The notes under the pieces: generated by a model
Told to the model about the DNA's origin: nothing
The model's input: the letters and a program-made list of their open reading frames with translations, nothing else
Databases searched by the model: none
Shown: positions 16,600-25,637 of the stretch, piece after piece
Layout of the letters: every line of letters starts with the position of its first letter
How positions within the stretch are numbered: the stretch's first letter is position 1
Position numbers and translations under genes: made by a program
Assembly: GCA_964561535.1 (NCBI GenBank)
Contig: CAZLPZ010000004.1
Location: 1-62,976, forward strand
Reading direction: 5' to 3'
Length of the DNA stretch: 62,976 nt
Source: CAZLPZ01 sp964561535
Lineage (GTDB): Bacteria > Pseudomonadota > Alphaproteobacteria > Micavibrionales > Micavibrionaceae

Positions 16600-17196
16600 T
16601 TATTTGCGGTTCAACTGCGATATGATCAAGACATGGCCCGCTGACGATGTCAAGCTTTCGTGAGATTCGATGGTAAAATCGTATACATCCCGCGCGACGG
16701 TGATTTCATCCTGTGCCTGCGCACCCTTTAAGAAAATCATTTTCAAATTTGGATTTAACGTTGCATAGGGCAAGGCGTATTTAAACAGTTCAACAAGCGG
16801 TGCCAAGGCCCGCGCAGTCATAATATCAACAGGGAAGGGGGGGAGTTTTTCGATGCGGTCCGTATGCACCAAAACAGGTGTGGCTGTTTCACGTGAAACG
16901 GTTTTTAAGAATTCACATTTTTTGGCATCCGACTCGACCAAATGAACCTGAATATCTGGTCGCGCAATGGCCAAAACCAATCCTGGAAATCCTGCGCCCG
17001 TTCCAATATCGGCCAGAATAAATTTTCCAGTCGGCAAAAACTGAACAAGTTGAAGCGAGTCAATAAAATGTCGGTCCCAGGCATCAGATAAACTATCCGA
17101 CGCGACCAAATTAATCCGCGCCTGCCATTTAACCAGTAAGGCGCGATATTTATCCAACCGATCCCGAATTTCACCTGAAACGTCAATCAAAGCCAT
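16600..17196 (-). CDS. rsmG: 16S rRNA (guanine-N7) methyltransferase RsmG
   Basis: The 198-residue protein methylates N7 of G527 in 16S rRNA using S-adenosylmethionine. The SAM-binding segment ADIGTGAGFPGLVLAI (about residues 63-78) and VESDAKKCEFLKTV are clear, as is MTARALAPL. Its ATG directly follows the mnmG stop, the classic gidA-gidB pair. The codons for KTVSRETATP contain a near-perfect parS site (16885-16900), so this coding sequence is also under selection as DNA. Confidence 0.96.
   Translation of the reverse strand: MALIDVSGEIRDRLDKYRALLVKWQARINLVASDSLSDAWDRHFIDSLQLVQFLPTGKFILADIGTGAGFPGLVLAIARPDIQVHLVESDAKKCEFLKTVSRETATPVLVHTDRIEKLPPFPVDIMTARALAPLVELFKYALPYATLNPNLKMIFLKGAQAQDEITVARDVYDFTIESHESLTSSAGHVLIISQLNRK
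16885..16900. promoter_or_regulatory. Candidate parS site inside rsmG
   Basis: TGTTTCACGTGAAACG matches the parS consensus at 15 of 16 positions with a perfect TTTCACGTGAAA core. On the coding strand it gives VSRET. The residues fit RsmG homologues naturally. Confidence 0.92.
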
Positions 17197-19113
17197 TTAT
17201 GCGGCACCCTCTTTGGCGGTATGATTTTTTCTTCGGGTATAACGAAGTAAAGCCATAACTGCCGCCGGAGTTACGCCCGGAATCCGTGCCGCCGCACCAA
17301 TAGTCCCGGGTCGAATACGCGCAAGCTTTGTTTGAATTTCGGTCGACAGCGACCCTACACCCGCGAAATCCAAATCCGGGGGCAATGTAAGTTCTTCATC
17401 TCGATGAAAGGCTAAAATATCGGCATCCTGACGTTCCAAATACCCACTATATTGGGCGTCAATCTGAATTTGATCAATAATATCAGATGGATAATTCGGT
17501 AAAGAGGGAAACAAGTCCCGAATAATATCCGGCGTAAATCCTGGGTATGACAACACCTGTAAAGCCGTCCGATGCACGCCGTCTTGCCGAAAAGAAAATC
17601 CCTGCTTCTCAATTTTGTTTGGCGTAATTGTTGCGCCATTATAGGCCGCGCGAGCGGCGGTCAACGCCTCAAATTTCCGAGACCAAACAGCAGCGCGTTC
17701 AGGTCCAACGCATCCCCAGTTTAAGCCCAACGGTGTCAACCGTTGATCGGCATTATCCGCCCGCAGGCGCAAACGATATTCGGCACGCGACGTAAACATG
17801 CGATAGGGCTCGGTTACACCTTTGGTTACCAAATCATCAATCAACACCCCAATATAGGATTGCGTCCGGTCCATGATCATCCAACGCGTCGTTTCACGTG
17901 AAACAGATCCCGCAAACGCAGCCGCGTTCAGGCCCGCAACTAACCCCTGGGCGGCAGCTTCTTCATACCCAGTCGTTCCGTTAATCTGCCCTGCCAAAAA
18001 CAATCCAAATACACGTTTGGATTCAAGCGTATGGCGCAAATCGCGTGGATCACAATAGTCATATTCAACAGCATAGCCAAATTCATTTATTTTTACATTT
18101 TCTAATCCCGGAATCGATCGGATCAATTCATCCTGAACATCAACGGGCAGGGACGTTGAAATGCCATTTGGGTATACGGTCGGATCATCCAACCCCTCGG
18201 GCTCTAGAAAAATTTGGTGCCGATCCTTGGTCGCAAAACGAACAATTTTATCCTCGATAGATGGACAATAGCGGGGGCCAACCGATTGAATTTGGCCCGA
18301 ATACATGGGCGCCCGGTGCAAATTATTACGGATAATTTCATGTGTACGTATCGAGGTGTACGTCATAAAACACGAAATTTGCGGGACATTAACAGATTGA
18401 TTCATAAAAGAAAATGGAGTAGGGGGGTTATCACCCGGCTGTTCGTCACACACAGAATAATCGATTGTACGCCCGTCCAATCGCGCCGGTGTACCTGTCT
18501 TTAATCGGCCCAGAGGGAGGCCCAATTTCTGAAGGGTCAGGGCGAGACCCACCGCCGGTAATTCTCCCACACGCCCGCCAGGAGTTTGGGTTTCGCCCCG
18601 ATGTAAAATACCCCGAAGGAATGTTCCGGTCGTAATCACAACCGACCGGCACGCAATCTGGCGGCCATCCTCTGTTATAATGCCTGTTATAATAGGTGAG
18701 CCGGATGGAGCAGGGGACGTACCCAGAATAATATCCGCGGCGGCGCCCTCGATAATTGTTAAATGATCATAGTTATTAAGACGCTCCTGCATCGCATTTC
18801 GATAAAGTTTCCGGTCCGCTTGCGCGCGTGGCCCCCGTACCGCAGGTCCCCGACTGGCATTGAGCATCCGATATTGAATACCGGCCTGATCCGTTATCAG
18901 GCCCATCACACCATCCAGCGCATCAATTTCACGCACCAAATGACCCTTACCCAGCCCGCCAATCGCCGGATTACATGACATAATACCAATTGTGTTGCGC
19001 CGATGCGTGAGCAGGGCGGTTTTGGCCCCCATACGTGCGGATGCCGCCGCCGCCTCGCACCCGGCATGGCCGCCACCCACAACAACAACATCAAACGAAA
19101 GTTCTGAATTCAT
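17197..19113 (-). CDS. mnmG: tRNA uridine-5-carboxymethylaminomethyl modification enzyme MnmG
   Basis: The 638-residue FAD protein (GidA) modifies the wobble uridine with MnmE. Visible: the FAD fold VVVGGGHAGCEAAAAS at the N-terminus, SCNPAIGGLGKGHLVREID, TGTFLRGILHRGE, TPARLDGRTIDYS, INGTTGYEEAAAQGLVAGLN and FTSRAEYRLRLRADNAD. The start is ATG 19113; a TTG six nucleotides upstream is unlikely. mnmE is not adjacent. Codons for GSVSRETTRW carry a parS site. It heads the minus-strand operon that reaches parB. Confidence 0.97.
   Translation of the reverse strand: MNSELSFDVVVVGGGHAGCEAAAASARMGAKTALLTHRRNTIGIMSCNPAIGGLGKGHLVREIDALDGVMGLITDQAGIQYRMLNASRGPAVRGPRAQADRKLYRNAMQERLNNYDHLTIIEGAAADIILGTSPAPSGSPIITGIITEDGRQIACRSVVITTGTFLRGILHRGETQTPGGRVGELPAVGLALTLQKLGLPLGRLKTGTPARLDGRTIDYSVCDEQPGDNPPTPFSFMNQSVNVPQISCFMTYTSIRTHEIIRNNLHRAPMYSGQIQSVGPRYCPSIEDKIVRFATKDRHQIFLEPEGLDDPTVYPNGISTSLPVDVQDELIRSIPGLENVKINEFGYAVEYDYCDPRDLRHTLESKRVFGLFLAGQINGTTGYEEAAAQGLVAGLNAAAFAGSVSRETTRWMIMDRTQSYIGVLIDDLVTKGVTEPYRMFTSRAEYRLRLRADNADQRLTPLGLNWGCVGPERAAVWSRKFEALTAARAAYNGATITPNKIEKQGFSFRQDGVHRTALQVLSYPGFTPDIIRDLFPSLPNYPSDIIDQIQIDAQYSGYLERQDADILAFHRDEELTLPPDLDFAGVGSLSTEIQTKLARIRPGTIGAAARIPGVTPAAVMALLRYTRRKNHTAKEGAA
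17890..17905. promoter_or_regulatory. Candidate parS site inside mnmG
   Basis: CGTTTCACGTGAAACA matches the parS consensus at 15 of 16 positions with a perfect core. On the coding strand it is read as VSRET in a loop-like region of MnmG where family sequence is variable, so its presence is better explained by DNA-level selection. Confidence 0.92.
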
Positions 19114-19155
19114 AAACAAGCCTTATACCGAATATCCAGTAAAATTTCCAGATGA

Positions 19156-19164
19156 TTATCCACA
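19156..19164. promoter_or_regulatory. Isolated DnaA box upstream of mnmG
   Basis: TTATCCACA is an exact match to the classical DnaA box. It stands alone about 43 nt upstream of mnmG, unlike the cluster at 43861-44103. It may regulate the mnmG-parAB operon; a second origin is not supported, because no other box and no skew change are seen here. Confidence 0.5.
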
Positions 19165-19499
19165 GGGGACAAGAGGATCTCAAATATGCTTCTACCCCCC
19201 AAAAAAATTCACAAAACGAAATTTTTAGAGCGACGCCCGAGGCCCGATCCATAACGATAATTTTTGCCACTACTTTAGTGGCACGGCCACTACTTTATGG
19301 AATTTATTCTTACTCTATGAGTTTTCTGTTCTACCCCTATTCCAAATTTATGCTCACCCATCGCGTGTATCACCGTAGTATTATAAGAACATAAGCATAT
19401 TATAGGATAGTAGTCAAGGATAATTTTCAATACCCTCTTTATAGTACCCAATTCTCAACTTTTATTGCCCCGGTTTAAACTTCACAAGAAATTAGAGAG

Positions 19500-19525
19500 C
19501 CCCCTCCCCTTAATAGGGGGAGGGG
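19500..19525. repeat. CCCCCTCCCC inverted repeat
   Basis: CCCCCTCCCC-TTAATA-GGGGGAGGGG is a perfect 10-bp stem with a 6-nt loop. Related but not identical hairpins lie at 6269, 28690 and 29372, all in gaps between genes. Confidence 0.8.
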
Positions 19526-19597
19526 ATTTGCGCAAATTCCCAGGGTTGGTTTAATCTCAATCGGCAAGTTAGAAATGGGGTTATTATTGTAATAAAG

Positions 19598-19625
19598 TTG
19601 ACAGGTCTTTATAATTCCGTATTGT
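19598..19625 (+). promoter_or_regulatory. Sigma70-like promoter for the gene at 19733
   Basis: TTGACA (19598-19603) is separated by 16 nt from TATTGT (19620-19625), about 100 nt upstream of the ATG at 19733. The -35 element is perfect and the -10 element matches 4 of 6. Confidence 0.5.
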
Positions 19626-19732
19626 CTGTTCCATTCCTTCTTTATCTACGGACCAGCATGCGTTAAATGAGCTGCTTGATCATCAAGAAGATCAGAATTT
19701 TAGAATAGTCACTATAAACAGGAGTGTGTGCG

Positions 19733-20302
19733 ATGGGATATGTAAAAAGAAAAATCCAATATATTGGTGACCTAGCACGCAGACATGGCGAGCGCAGTTT
19801 CAAAGTCGGCCTTGTCACCAAAGAAGGCAATCGTTTTGTCCGTATTGAGGATCCCGTCATGTCGATGCCGCAAGATGGTGCGGCGCTTCCTGCAGGCCAA
19901 CAAGCTGTAGATACGGTTGACTATAAAACTTTAAAAACTGGTGAGAGCACACCCGATGGTATGTATCTTGTGGTGGTAAATCAAGAGGCAGGACGGAAAT
20001 GGGCTCTGCTACGGACAGCTTTTAATCGGATGTCCCATTTTGACGCGGAAGCCAAAGCAGAGGCGGGAAAAAGTTTGGGTCATCGTTTGCCAACGATAGA
20101 TGAGTTGGACATGATTTCCGACGCGATGCCCGAAAATGAAGTTAATGCACTTGATGGAACAGTTGCCTGGACACGCGAACGCAACGGTACCCTAATTGCG
20201 CACAGCATGAACCTAAAGAACAGGAACAAGCACGAGCACTTCAGGCAAAATCTTAATCAGGTGTGCTTGATCCAATGGATCGACCTAGGGCCCGCCCCTT
20301 AA
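19733..20302 (+). CDS. Hypothetical protein, DUF1566/Lcl-like C-terminus
   Basis: The 189-residue soluble protein starts at ATG 19733, eight nucleotides after a strong AGGAG; a GTG nine nucleotides upstream overlaps that site and is rejected. The C-terminal half contains LGHRLPTIDELDMISDAMP, TVAWTRERNGTLIAHSMN and LIQWIDLGP, a pattern like the DUF1566/Lcl carbohydrate-binding or sulfatase-modifying-like domains (LPT..EL...W.S). This resemblance is weak evidence. It has no signal peptide and no obvious operon partner, with a promoter of its own. Function unknown. Confidence 0.7.
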   Translation: MGYVKRKIQYIGDLARRHGERSFKVGLVTKEGNRFVRIEDPVMSMPQDGAALPAGQQAVDTVDYKTLKTGESTPDGMYLVVVNQEAGRKWALLRTAFNRMSHFDAEAKAEAGKSLGHRLPTIDELDMISDAMPENEVNALDGTVAWTRERNGTLIAHSMNLKNRNKHEHFRQNLNQVCLIQWIDLGPAP

Positions 20303-20525
20303 ATTATTGTGGTCACCCCGCGCGGCAAAGGGCATTTAAAGAATAACCTGCCTGACGGGCTTCCCAAATCCATCCATCCGCGAACCCGAGAAAAAGCACC
20401 CCAGCAGGGATACAGCGGTCCTTGCCCCGCGGCCAGACATCAGATCCTCTATTCATTCCAGATAATAAGTTGATAAATAAGAAAATTCCCTCCCCCTCCC
20501 TTTAGGAGCAGGGGAAAGCCCCTCT

Positions 20526-21653
20526 TTACCCCCCGCGCGGCATTTTAACGTCGCGGTACAAATAAGCGGACAAAGCAATCCCAAACCCGGTCAGAACGGA
20601 AAGCATCGCCGTACCGCCATACGAAATCATGACAAGAGGAACGCCGACCACAGGAATAAGCCCCATCACCATCGCAATATTGATCATCGCGTATAACCCA
20701 AAATTAATCGTCATCCCCAGCATGACCAACCGCCCAAAACGATGATGTATGCGCGTACTCATCCAAAAACCATACAACACAATCAACGCATAGAGAGTCA
20801 TCAAAAATACGCCGCCCACCAACCCCGTTTCCTCGGCCCAAAGGGTAAAAATAAAATCCGTATGTTTTTCGGGCAGAAAATCCAAATGGCTCTGTGTCCC
20901 TTCCAGATATCCTTTCCCAAATACGCCCCCCGATCCCAACGCAATTTTCGATTGGGTAATATGATATCCAGACCCCAATGGATCCGATTCAGGATTTAAA
21001 AATGTATAGACTCGTTTTCGTTGATAATCATGCATCATCCCCCAAGCAACCGGTAAAATCGCGGCGACACCGGCACCAGCCAGCATAAACATCCACACCG
21101 CCACGCCGCCCACAAAAAACATGGTGGCGGTGACAAACAAAATCATCATCGCCGTCCCTAAATCAGGTTGCAACATCACAAGGCCCACAGGCCCGCCAAT
21201 CAAAACGAGAATAGGAATCAGAAAAAATGGACGGCGCAATTGATCGGGGCGCGCACTGTGAAAATATCGCGCAAGAACCAGCACGGCCATAATCTTCATC
21301 AGTTCAGAGGGTTGAATTTTAATAACTTTAAGATCAATCCACCGTTGCGCCCCCATGCCAATATGACCCGCCACATCTACATAAATTAACATCAAGACAA
21401 CAAGGGCATAAAAAAAATAAACCGATTTAAACCAAATCCGAATATCCACCAATGCCAACAAACTCATAAAAATAAGAAAAATAAAAAAACGACTAAATTG
21501 TCGGATCGCCCATGGGTCCGTGGATCCACCGCCCGCCGAATACAACGCCAAAAATCCGACCCCTCCCAACACCAATATCAACAAAACAAATCCCCAAGGG
21601 AAATTTCGAATGCGCCGAAATACAGACGTGTTCGATTGAAGCTTTAAGCTCAT
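20526..21653 (-). CDS. rodA: Peptidoglycan polymerase RodA (SEDS family)
   Basis: The 375-residue polytopic protein polymerises glycan strands from lipid II during cell elongation. Typical SEDS segments are ALVDIRIWFKSVYFFYAL, IQPSELMKIMAVLVLARYF, VMLQPDLGTAMMI, YHITQSKIALGSGGVFGKGY, FLPEKHTDFIFTLWAEETG and VMISYGGTAMLSVLTGFGI. It overlaps mrdA by 4 nt and ends the mreC-mreD-mrdA-rodA operon. Partner transpeptidase PBP2 is encoded just upstream. Confidence 0.97.
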   Translation of the reverse strand: MSLKLQSNTSVFRRIRNFPWGFVLLILVLGGVGFLALYSAGGGSTDPWAIRQFSRFFIFLIFMSLLALVDIRIWFKSVYFFYALVVLMLIYVDVAGHIGMGAQRWIDLKVIKIQPSELMKIMAVLVLARYFHSARPDQLRRPFFLIPILVLIGGPVGLVMLQPDLGTAMMILFVTATMFFVGGVAVWMFMLAGAGVAAILPVAWGMMHDYQRKRVYTFLNPESDPLGSGYHITQSKIALGSGGVFGKGYLEGTQSHLDFLPEKHTDFIFTLWAEETGLVGGVFLMTLYALIVLYGFWMSTRIHHRFGRLVMLGMTINFGLYAMINIAMVMGLIPVVGVPLVMISYGGTAMLSVLTGFGIALSAYLYRDVKMPRGG

Positions 21654-23524
21654 AGTGACCCTCCTTCAGCCTGAATACGCGACCGCGCCGGATCACGTTG
21701 CAGGGCCAAAGTCAAAATATCGCGGGCCACGGGTGCCGCAGCTTTCGACCCGCCTACGCCATGTTCAACAATAACGGCAATCGCATATCGAGGAGATTCC
21801 GCAGGGGCATACCCAACAAATAACGCATGGTGACGATCTTTCCAGGGTAAATCTTCGTTTTTAACCCCGGCATTCCGCATCGCCATCGTGATTCGTCGCA
21901 CTTGAGATGTCCCGGTTTTGCCCCCCATCGTCATATCCGGAATTTTAAGTCGTGAGGCATACGCCGTCCCGCCTTGCGTATTTACAACATCCCACATCCC
22001 CCGCATCACCAATTTTAAATTCTCAGGGTTAAATTTTAAATCAGGATATTCCCCATTATGCACTTGCGCCTCATTGGCATAGGCCACAAGCCACGGTAGA
22101 ACCGCTCGGCCTCCATTCACAAGGCGCGCCGTCATGGTTGCGAGTTGAAGAGGTGTCGTTAAAACAGTTCCTTGCCCAATAGATGCATTAATTGTCTCGC
22201 CCGGATGCCATTTTTCCTTACGTACTCTTTTTTTCCATTCTGGATCCGGCATCAATCCCGGCTGTTCTTCAGCAAGCTCAATCCCCAACCGCTCACCTAA
22301 TCCTAATTTACGGGCCATTGCCGCAATACGATCAATGCCTGTTCGGTTCCCGATTTCATAAAAAAAAGTGTCGCAAGATTGCTGCAAGGCCGATACGACA
22401 TTCATCGTCCCATGCCCTTCTTTTTTCCAACAATGGAATAACATCGACCCGAAATTATAATGACCCGGGCAATGTACTGTTGTATGCTCATTAATAATCC
22501 CCGCCTCAAGCCCGGCCATGGCCGTTACCATTTTAAAAGTTGATCCAGGTGGATATTGCCCTGAAACAGCCTTATTCGTCAGGGGATGTTCTTCATTTTT
22601 AGGATCATTTAATTCATCCCATAACGCCTTAGGGATGGACCGTGCAAAAATATTCGGGTCAAACGCCGGATAGGAACCCAGGGCGTATACTTCCCCTGTC
22701 TTCACGTCCATCACAACGGCCGATGCCGACCGTTCTTTAGACAACCGTGCATGAAGTTGCTGTTGAAGTTCCGCATCTAAACTGAGGGTCAATCGTTGTC
22801 CAGGAATCGCATCGCGGTGCCCCAATTCCCGGACCTCTCGCCCCACGACATTCACCTCGACCTGCTGATCTCCTGCACGTCCCCGCAAATCATCATCCAG
22901 CGCCTTTTCCATACCTGTTTTTCCGATACGATAGCCGGGCATTTTCAAGAGCGGATCTTTACCCGCCTCATCTTTAGAGGGCGCCGCGACATATCCAACC
23001 ACATGAGCCGTTGCCTCCCCAAAAGGATAAAGACGCGCATAGCCTTCATCAATCGAAACACCAGGCAAATCCGGCAGGCTTACTTCAATTGTTGCGACTT
23101 GATCCCAATTCAAAAAATCTCTTACAATAATTGGCGTAAAAGATTTTGATTTTTTCGATTCTTTTAATAACGAATCAATTTCTGAATCCCGTAATCCTAA
23201 TTTTTGTTGCAAATTTTTTAACACCATCTCAATCGGCTTTGCCTGTTCAGGTGTAATGACCGCACGATAATTCCGCGTATTATCCGCAATCGGAACGCCA
23301 AACCGATCAATGATTTGCCCCCGCAACGGCATCAAAATCCGTGCATTAATTCGATTATCTTCGGCAAGCGTTGCATATCGCTGGCCATCGACAACTTGCA
23401 ACCACGCCAGGCGTCCAGCAAGCGTTAAATAAACAAATCCAGCGGCCCCGCCCACAACAAACGCACGACGACTAATGCCGGCAAGCATTTGCGTTTCATC
23501 ATCCAACATCATCCGTCCGGCCAT
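21650..23524 (-). CDS. mrdA: Penicillin-binding protein 2 (elongasome transpeptidase)
   Basis: The 624-residue class B PBP has an N-terminal signal-anchor (FVVGGAAGFVYLTLAGRLAW), a PBP dimer domain (IDRFGVPIADNTRNYRAVIT) and a transpeptidase domain with the active-site SxxK in PPGSTFKMVTAM, the second motif QQSCDTFFYEIG and KTGTSQV. It cross-links glycan made by RodA in the periplasm. It lies 15 nt downstream of mreD and overlaps rodA, as expected for the elongasome operon. Confidence 0.97.
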   Translation of the reverse strand: MAGRMMLDDETQMLAGISRRAFVVGGAAGFVYLTLAGRLAWLQVVDGQRYATLAEDNRINARILMPLRGQIIDRFGVPIADNTRNYRAVITPEQAKPIEMVLKNLQQKLGLRDSEIDSLLKESKKSKSFTPIIVRDFLNWDQVATIEVSLPDLPGVSIDEGYARLYPFGEATAHVVGYVAAPSKDEAGKDPLLKMPGYRIGKTGMEKALDDDLRGRAGDQQVEVNVVGREVRELGHRDAIPGQRLTLSLDAELQQQLHARLSKERSASAVVMDVKTGEVYALGSYPAFDPNIFARSIPKALWDELNDPKNEEHPLTNKAVSGQYPPGSTFKMVTAMAGLEAGIINEHTTVHCPGHYNFGSMLFHCWKKEGHGTMNVVSALQQSCDTFFYEIGNRTGIDRIAAMARKLGLGERLGIELAEEQPGLMPDPEWKKRVRKEKWHPGETINASIGQGTVLTTPLQLATMTARLVNGGRAVLPWLVAYANEAQVHNGEYPDLKFNPENLKLVMRGMWDVVNTQGGTAYASRLKIPDMTMGGKTGTSQVRRITMAMRNAGVKNEDLPWKDRHHALFVGYAPAESPRYAIAVIVEHGVGGSKAAAPVARDILTLALQRDPARSRIQAEGGSL

Positions 23525-23539
23525 ACTAAAAGCCCCCGA

Positions 23540-24082
23540 TCATGATGAAATCATTCCACGTGTCGGCGGTAATAATCGATGAAGTCCCACCATAATCATC
23601 AAACCCAAGGGGAAAAAAAGAATAGTCGCAAGACCATTAATTCCAATTGTCATTTGATTTAAAGATGCATAAGACACAACACTTAAAATCAAAACCGTCA
23701 TCACCATATCTAGAATAACGGCGACAATAAATGTCATCCACACCATCATAAAAGACTGCCCCATCAACATACGCCGACGGGGCCGCAAAATCCCCGCAAT
23801 CAAAAGATATGAAAAGGCATGGGTCCCCAATGGTAAAACAGGATTTGTTAAATCCAACAAAATTCCTGTTAAAAAAATAACCCAATAGGGCATCATACCG
23901 GGGCGATACAATGTCCAATAAAAAACCACAATCAAAATAATCTGGGGCTTCATAACCATAAAATAAGGTAAAACCCAATTTGCCATCATAAAAAGAGCAA
24001 GTAAAAACAAAAGAAGATACACCCCAAATATCCGGAAGATATCACTAAACACTTGCATTAATGTTCTTGATACATCTGTCAT
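23540..24082 (-). CDS. mreD: Rod shape-determining protein MreD
   Basis: The 180-residue protein is almost entirely hydrophobic, with about five to six membrane spans (for example GVYLLLFLLALFMMANWVLP and IILIVVFYWTLYRPGMMP), ending in GLMIMVGLHRLLPP. Size, composition and position between mreC and mrdA identify MreD, an integral partner of the MreBCD complex. It overlaps the mreC stop by 4 nt. MreD is poorly conserved in sequence, so the call depends mostly on context. Confidence 0.93.
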   Translation of the reverse strand: MTDVSRTLMQVFSDIFRIFGVYLLLFLLALFMMANWVLPYFMVMKPQIILIVVFYWTLYRPGMMPYWVIFLTGILLDLTNPVLPLGTHAFSYLLIAGILRPRRRMLMGQSFMMVWMTFIVAVILDMVMTVLILSVVSYASLNQMTIGINGLATILFFPLGLMIMVGLHRLLPPTRGMISS

Positions 24083-25074
24083 GGATGACCTCCCGGTATT
24101 TTGTTAACAGGAGAAAGTAAATCCGTGCTGAGGCTTTTTTGGGAAGACCCAGGTTTCAAAACCGACAATGGCGATTCAGGCGTTAATACATCAGAGTTTA
24201 TAATTGTTTCTTTTTCCTGAGACTCTGCTTTCATATCATACCGCATCCGCACCACCCGCACATAAAGCAATCTGCCAAAATCAGCAAATGGCGCAACATT
24301 CACACGTCCATTTTTTTGAATTCGAACGACTCCAATCGGTAAATCCGGAGGGAACACCCCTCCAATGCCCGATGTTACAATCCGTTCATCTTCATTCAAT
24401 CGACTACCTTCAGGTAACCGCGCCAACATTAAATCCTGTCCTCCGCTCCCCATCAAAATACCTTGAACATTACTGCCCTCGATTCTAATTGGAATACGCG
24501 AACTGATATCTGTGATCAATAAAACAGTAGATGTTGTCGCGTTGACTTGCATGACACGACCAATTAACCCCTCCCCCCCAAGGACCGCATCACCCTTCGT
24601 TAATCTTTCATTCTCGCCCCCATCAATAATAATAATTTGTCCATAGGGGCCACTTGTATCCCCAATCACCTGAACAGTAACATTGGACAAGGATTGATTA
24701 ATCCTAACCTTTAATAAACTTCGTAAAGATTGGTTTTCGGCCTTTAAGAGTTGCGCAACATTATACCAATCCTGAAGGCGACGATTTTCTTCGCGTAAAT
24801 TTTCAGCCTCAGCCCTCACTTGGGTCAAAGAAAATAAACTACCCAAAAACCCATCCAAAATTTTAAAAGGGACACTTAAAATAGAGAGGGGTGTTGCAAG
24901 ACCATCCATTGTCACGCGTCGCGGCGTTTCAAACCAGACCGGTCGTAGTGATGACATAAATATAAGAATTAAAGCGAATAGCAATAATAATACCCCGGAA
25001 ATCTGCCCCGCGAACAGACCAAACGGGATATACTTTACATAGGGATTAATACGGGAAAAAGAACGACGCGCCAT
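24079..25074 (-). CDS. mreC: Rod shape-determining protein MreC
   Basis: The product of about 331 residues has one N-terminal membrane segment (GVLLLLFALILIFMSS), a coiled coil (VRAEAENLREENRRLQDWYN) and the beta-rich periplasmic MreC domain with VIGDTSGPYGQIIIIDGGEN, GLIGRVMQVNATTSTVLLIT and GIGGVFPPDLPIGVV. The C-terminal tail after residue 290 is low-complexity. The start is ATG 25074 (MARRSFSRI). In most relatives mreB lies immediately upstream; here it is 23 kb away, across the origin. Confidence 0.96.
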   Translation of the reverse strand: MARRSFSRINPYVKYIPFGLFAGQISGVLLLLFALILIFMSSLRPVWFETPRRVTMDGLATPLSILSVPFKILDGFLGSLFSLTQVRAEAENLREENRRLQDWYNVAQLLKAENQSLRSLLKVRINQSLSNVTVQVIGDTSGPYGQIIIIDGGENERLTKGDAVLGGEGLIGRVMQVNATTSTVLLITDISSRIPIRIEGSNVQGILMGSGGQDLMLARLPEGSRLNEDERIVTSGIGGVFPPDLPIGVVRIQKNGRVNVAPFADFGRLLYVRVVRMRYDMKAESQEKETIINSDVLTPESPLSVLKPGSSQKSLSTDLLSPVNKIPGGHP

Positions 25075-25235
25075 AACCAAAACGATACGTGCTTCGGGGG
25101 GGCTCCGGCAAGAGGGAAATGTTTGAATACCCTTGAACTCTTTTACAATCCAGATAGAATATGATCGGTGTCACCGGAAAAGTCCGAATTAAAAAAATCG
25201 AGTTTAACTTTCCGAAATTCTAAAGGATTCTAGCA

Positions 25236-25625
25236 ATGCCTTCTCCTAAAACACCCCCCTTATCCCCTCATTTGCAAATCTACCGCCCGCAATGGACAAC
25301 AGCCTTGTCAATTTTGCATCGTTTAACAGGCATTGCGCTCACCTTTGGATTGATAATGCTGACCTGGTTTTTAGGTGCCCTTGCTGCAGGTCCCACAACA
25401 CTTGCTCTGTTTACAGGATTTATTGGATCCCCAATTGGAATCTTCATGCTCATGGGATGGAGTTTTGCCCTATGTTTTCACACCTGCTCGGGTCTGCGGC
25501 ACTTTTTGTTCGATATGGGATACCTCTATGAGATTCAAAACGCCGAACGCGCCGGAAAAATAGTTCTGGGCACGGCCATTGTGCTGACACTTTTATTATG
25601 GATTTACGGCTTCTGTGCGAGATAG
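25236..25625 (+). CDS. sdhC: Succinate dehydrogenase cytochrome b556 subunit
   Basis: The 129-residue membrane anchor has SPHLQIYRPQWTTALSILHR at its N-terminus, the SILHRLTGIAL helix, and the heme-ligand histidine region FHTCSGLRHFLFDMGY. Three membrane spans are visible. With SdhD it anchors SdhAB, binds heme b and passes electrons to ubiquinone. First gene of sdhCDAB, 12 nt before sdhD. Confidence 0.95.
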   Translation: MPSPKTPPLSPHLQIYRPQWTTALSILHRLTGIALTFGLIMLTWFLGALAAGPTTLALFTGFIGSPIGIFMLMGWSFALCFHTCSGLRHFLFDMGYLYEIQNAERAGKIVLGTAIVLTLLLWIYGFCAR

Positions 25626-25637
25626 GAAAAATTAATC

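Larger units (their letters stand above)
19114..19732. other. 619-nt gene-free region upstream of mnmG
   Basis: No convincing gene is visible. It is AT-rich and holds: a perfect DnaA-box match TTATCCACA at 19156-19164; the direct repeat GCCACTACTTTA at 19266 and 19286, the first copy forming a small hairpin with GTGGC; a perfect inverted repeat of the CCCCCTCCCC family at 19500-19525; and a promoter (TTGACA at 19598) for the next gene. It probably holds the mnmG operon promoter on the other strand, though I cannot pick a single best one. Confidence 0.6.
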
